From Candidatus Latescibacterota bacterium (GTDB taxonomy: Bacteria; Latescibacterota; UBA2968; GCA-2709665): 6,686 nucleotides of DNA. The translations under genes were made by a program, and so were the position numbers. The DNA lies in assembly GCA_030746455.1 (NCBI GenBank), contig JASLMQ010000838.1, positions 1 to 6,686 of the forward strand, written 5' to 3'. Below are positions 6,034 through 6,686 of the stretch, one piece after another. The notes below the pieces were generated by a model. It did not search any database and had not been told where the DNA came from. It worked only from the letters and a program-made list of their open reading frames with translations. Position 1 is the stretch's first letter. Every line of letters begins with the position of its first letter.

Positions 6034-6686
6034 ATGGAACGAACGAGAGACGCGCTGGCCAAGCTGGACAGAATGAATAGCGCCCTTCGGCACGAAGAGC
6101 CCGACCGGGTTCCCATCAGCGACTTCTTCTGGGGCGCATTCGTGGAGCGGTGGCGCCGAGAGCTCGGACTGCCGGACGACGCTGATCCGTATGTCCACTA
6201 CGACATGGACTGGCGGGTCACCGTGCCGAACCTGGATCCCTGGACCCGGTCCTTCGAGACACTCGAGGAGACGCATGAAGAGGTGGTGGTCCGAACAGGC
6301 TTCGGGGCGGTCATGCGTAAGCGTTTCGCCTATCCGATGCCCGAGATGAGCGGCTGGACGATCGACACTTTCGAGAAGCTGGAGGCCGCGCAATTCGACG
6401 ATCCTGCGGACCCGCGGCGCTTCTACGATGGCGGAGACAACCATCTCGCGGGGGTGGGAGACGGGTTCGAGCGCGATTCGCCGCCCTGGAACGAGACGGT
6501 TGCCTCACTACGGCGTGATTTCCCCGTCTACGGAAGTGTGATCGAACCCTCCGAGTGTCTCACCCGGCTGATCGGCCAGGCAAACTCGATGCTCTGGATC
6601 GGCCTGCACCCCAAGGAGATGGGGCAGGTGATCAACAGGATCGGCCGCTTCTACCTGGAGTGCGCTCGTGCCGAGCTCGAGGCCGG
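6034..6686 (+). CDS. Uroporphyrinogen decarboxylase-superfamily protein (5' part only)
   Basis: The frame is open from ATG 6034 to the window edge, giving 217 residues of a protein that usually has about 340-400. The N-terminus MNSALRHEEPDRVPISDFFWG (residues 14-34) is the typical opening of UroD-like proteins (PF01208 superfamily), where ALRHEEPDRVP is a recurrent signature. GSVIEPSECLTRLIG from residue 167 and LHPKEMGQVINRI after it fit the next strand and helix of the TIM barrel. The RQAGRY motif of true HemE is absent. This points to the diverse group that includes corrinoid-dependent methyltransferases (MtaA/CmuA-like) and many uncharacterised catabolic proteins, not to haem synthesis. 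The metal-binding C-terminal half is outside the window. It is transcribed away from the Asp-box gene, and nothing ties the two functionally. Family call firm, substrate unknown. Confidence 0.85.
   Translation, partial: MERTRDALAKLDRMNSALRHEEPDRVPISDFFWGAFVERWRRELGLPDDADPYVHYDMDWRVTVPNLDPWTRSFETLEETHEEVVVRTGFGAVMRKRFAYPMPEMSGWTIDTFEKLEAAQFDDPADPRRFYDGGDNHLAGVGDGFERDSPPWNETVASLRRDFPVYGSVIEPSECLTRLIGQANSMLWIGLHPKEMGQVINRIGRFYLECARAELEA

Noticed and set aside
5823..6116. N-terminal extension of the Asp-box protein by 98 codons
   Set aside because: The stretch is open but Arg/Ser/Pro-rich without repeats, places the signal peptide in the middle of the protein, crosses the promoter and overlaps the start of the divergent UroD-like gene.
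6034..6686. Calling the UroD-like gene hemE
   Set aside because: The RQAGRY-type substrate motif of HemE is absent, and the N-terminus is that of the broader UroD/methyltransferase superfamily.

Overview
The window is a GC-rich bacterial segment with five protein loci and no RNA genes, CRISPR array or insertion sequence that I could see. Combining a CRTAC1-type FG-GAP/ASPIC protein, a giant Asp-box (BNR) repeat protein, an amidohydrolase-2 protein and a UroD-like protein is typical of environmental, often uncultured, lineages such as Acidobacteriota, Gemmatimonadota, Latescibacterota, Poribacteria or Planctomycetota. The sequence alone does not choose among them.

Left part, + strand (1-2939): a tightly overlapping gene string. 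It starts with the 3' end of an amidohydrolase-2 metal-dependent hydrolase (3-557). A short-chain dehydrogenase/reductase follows (554-1137). It has been gutted by an internal deletion plus frameshift near 963-980 that removed the whole catalytic Ser/Tyr/Lys region. Last comes a secreted 601-residue CRTAC1-family protein (1134-2939), with seven Ca-binding DxDxDG repeats and an ASPIC/UnbV C-terminal domain. Stop and start codons overlap at both junctions (CTGA at 554-557, GTGA at 1134-1137), so the three were built as one translationally coupled operon.

Junction (2896-2993): the end of the CRTAC1 gene and the 54-bp convergent spacer carry palindromic segments that look like a small interspersed repeat and could form a hairpin between the two converging genes.

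Right part: on the - strand, a secreted protein of about 942 residues (5822-2994) consists almost entirely of 21 Asp-box repeats of about 43 residues. The count fits three seven-bladed beta-propellers, and the N-terminal segment looks like the strand missing from the last blade. A good sigma70-type promoter lies upstream of it (5922-5950). Divergent from it, on the + strand, a UroD/methyltransferase-superfamily gene begins at 6034 and runs off the window.

Functionally, the left operon looks like small-molecule catabolism (hydrolase plus oxidoreductase, the latter now dead) attached to an exported propeller protein. The - strand gene encodes a second, much larger exported propeller scaffold. 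No defence or mobile system is evident. The most notable items are the 21-blade architecture, the decayed dehydrogenase inside an otherwise intact coupled operon, and the palindromic repeat at the convergent junction.
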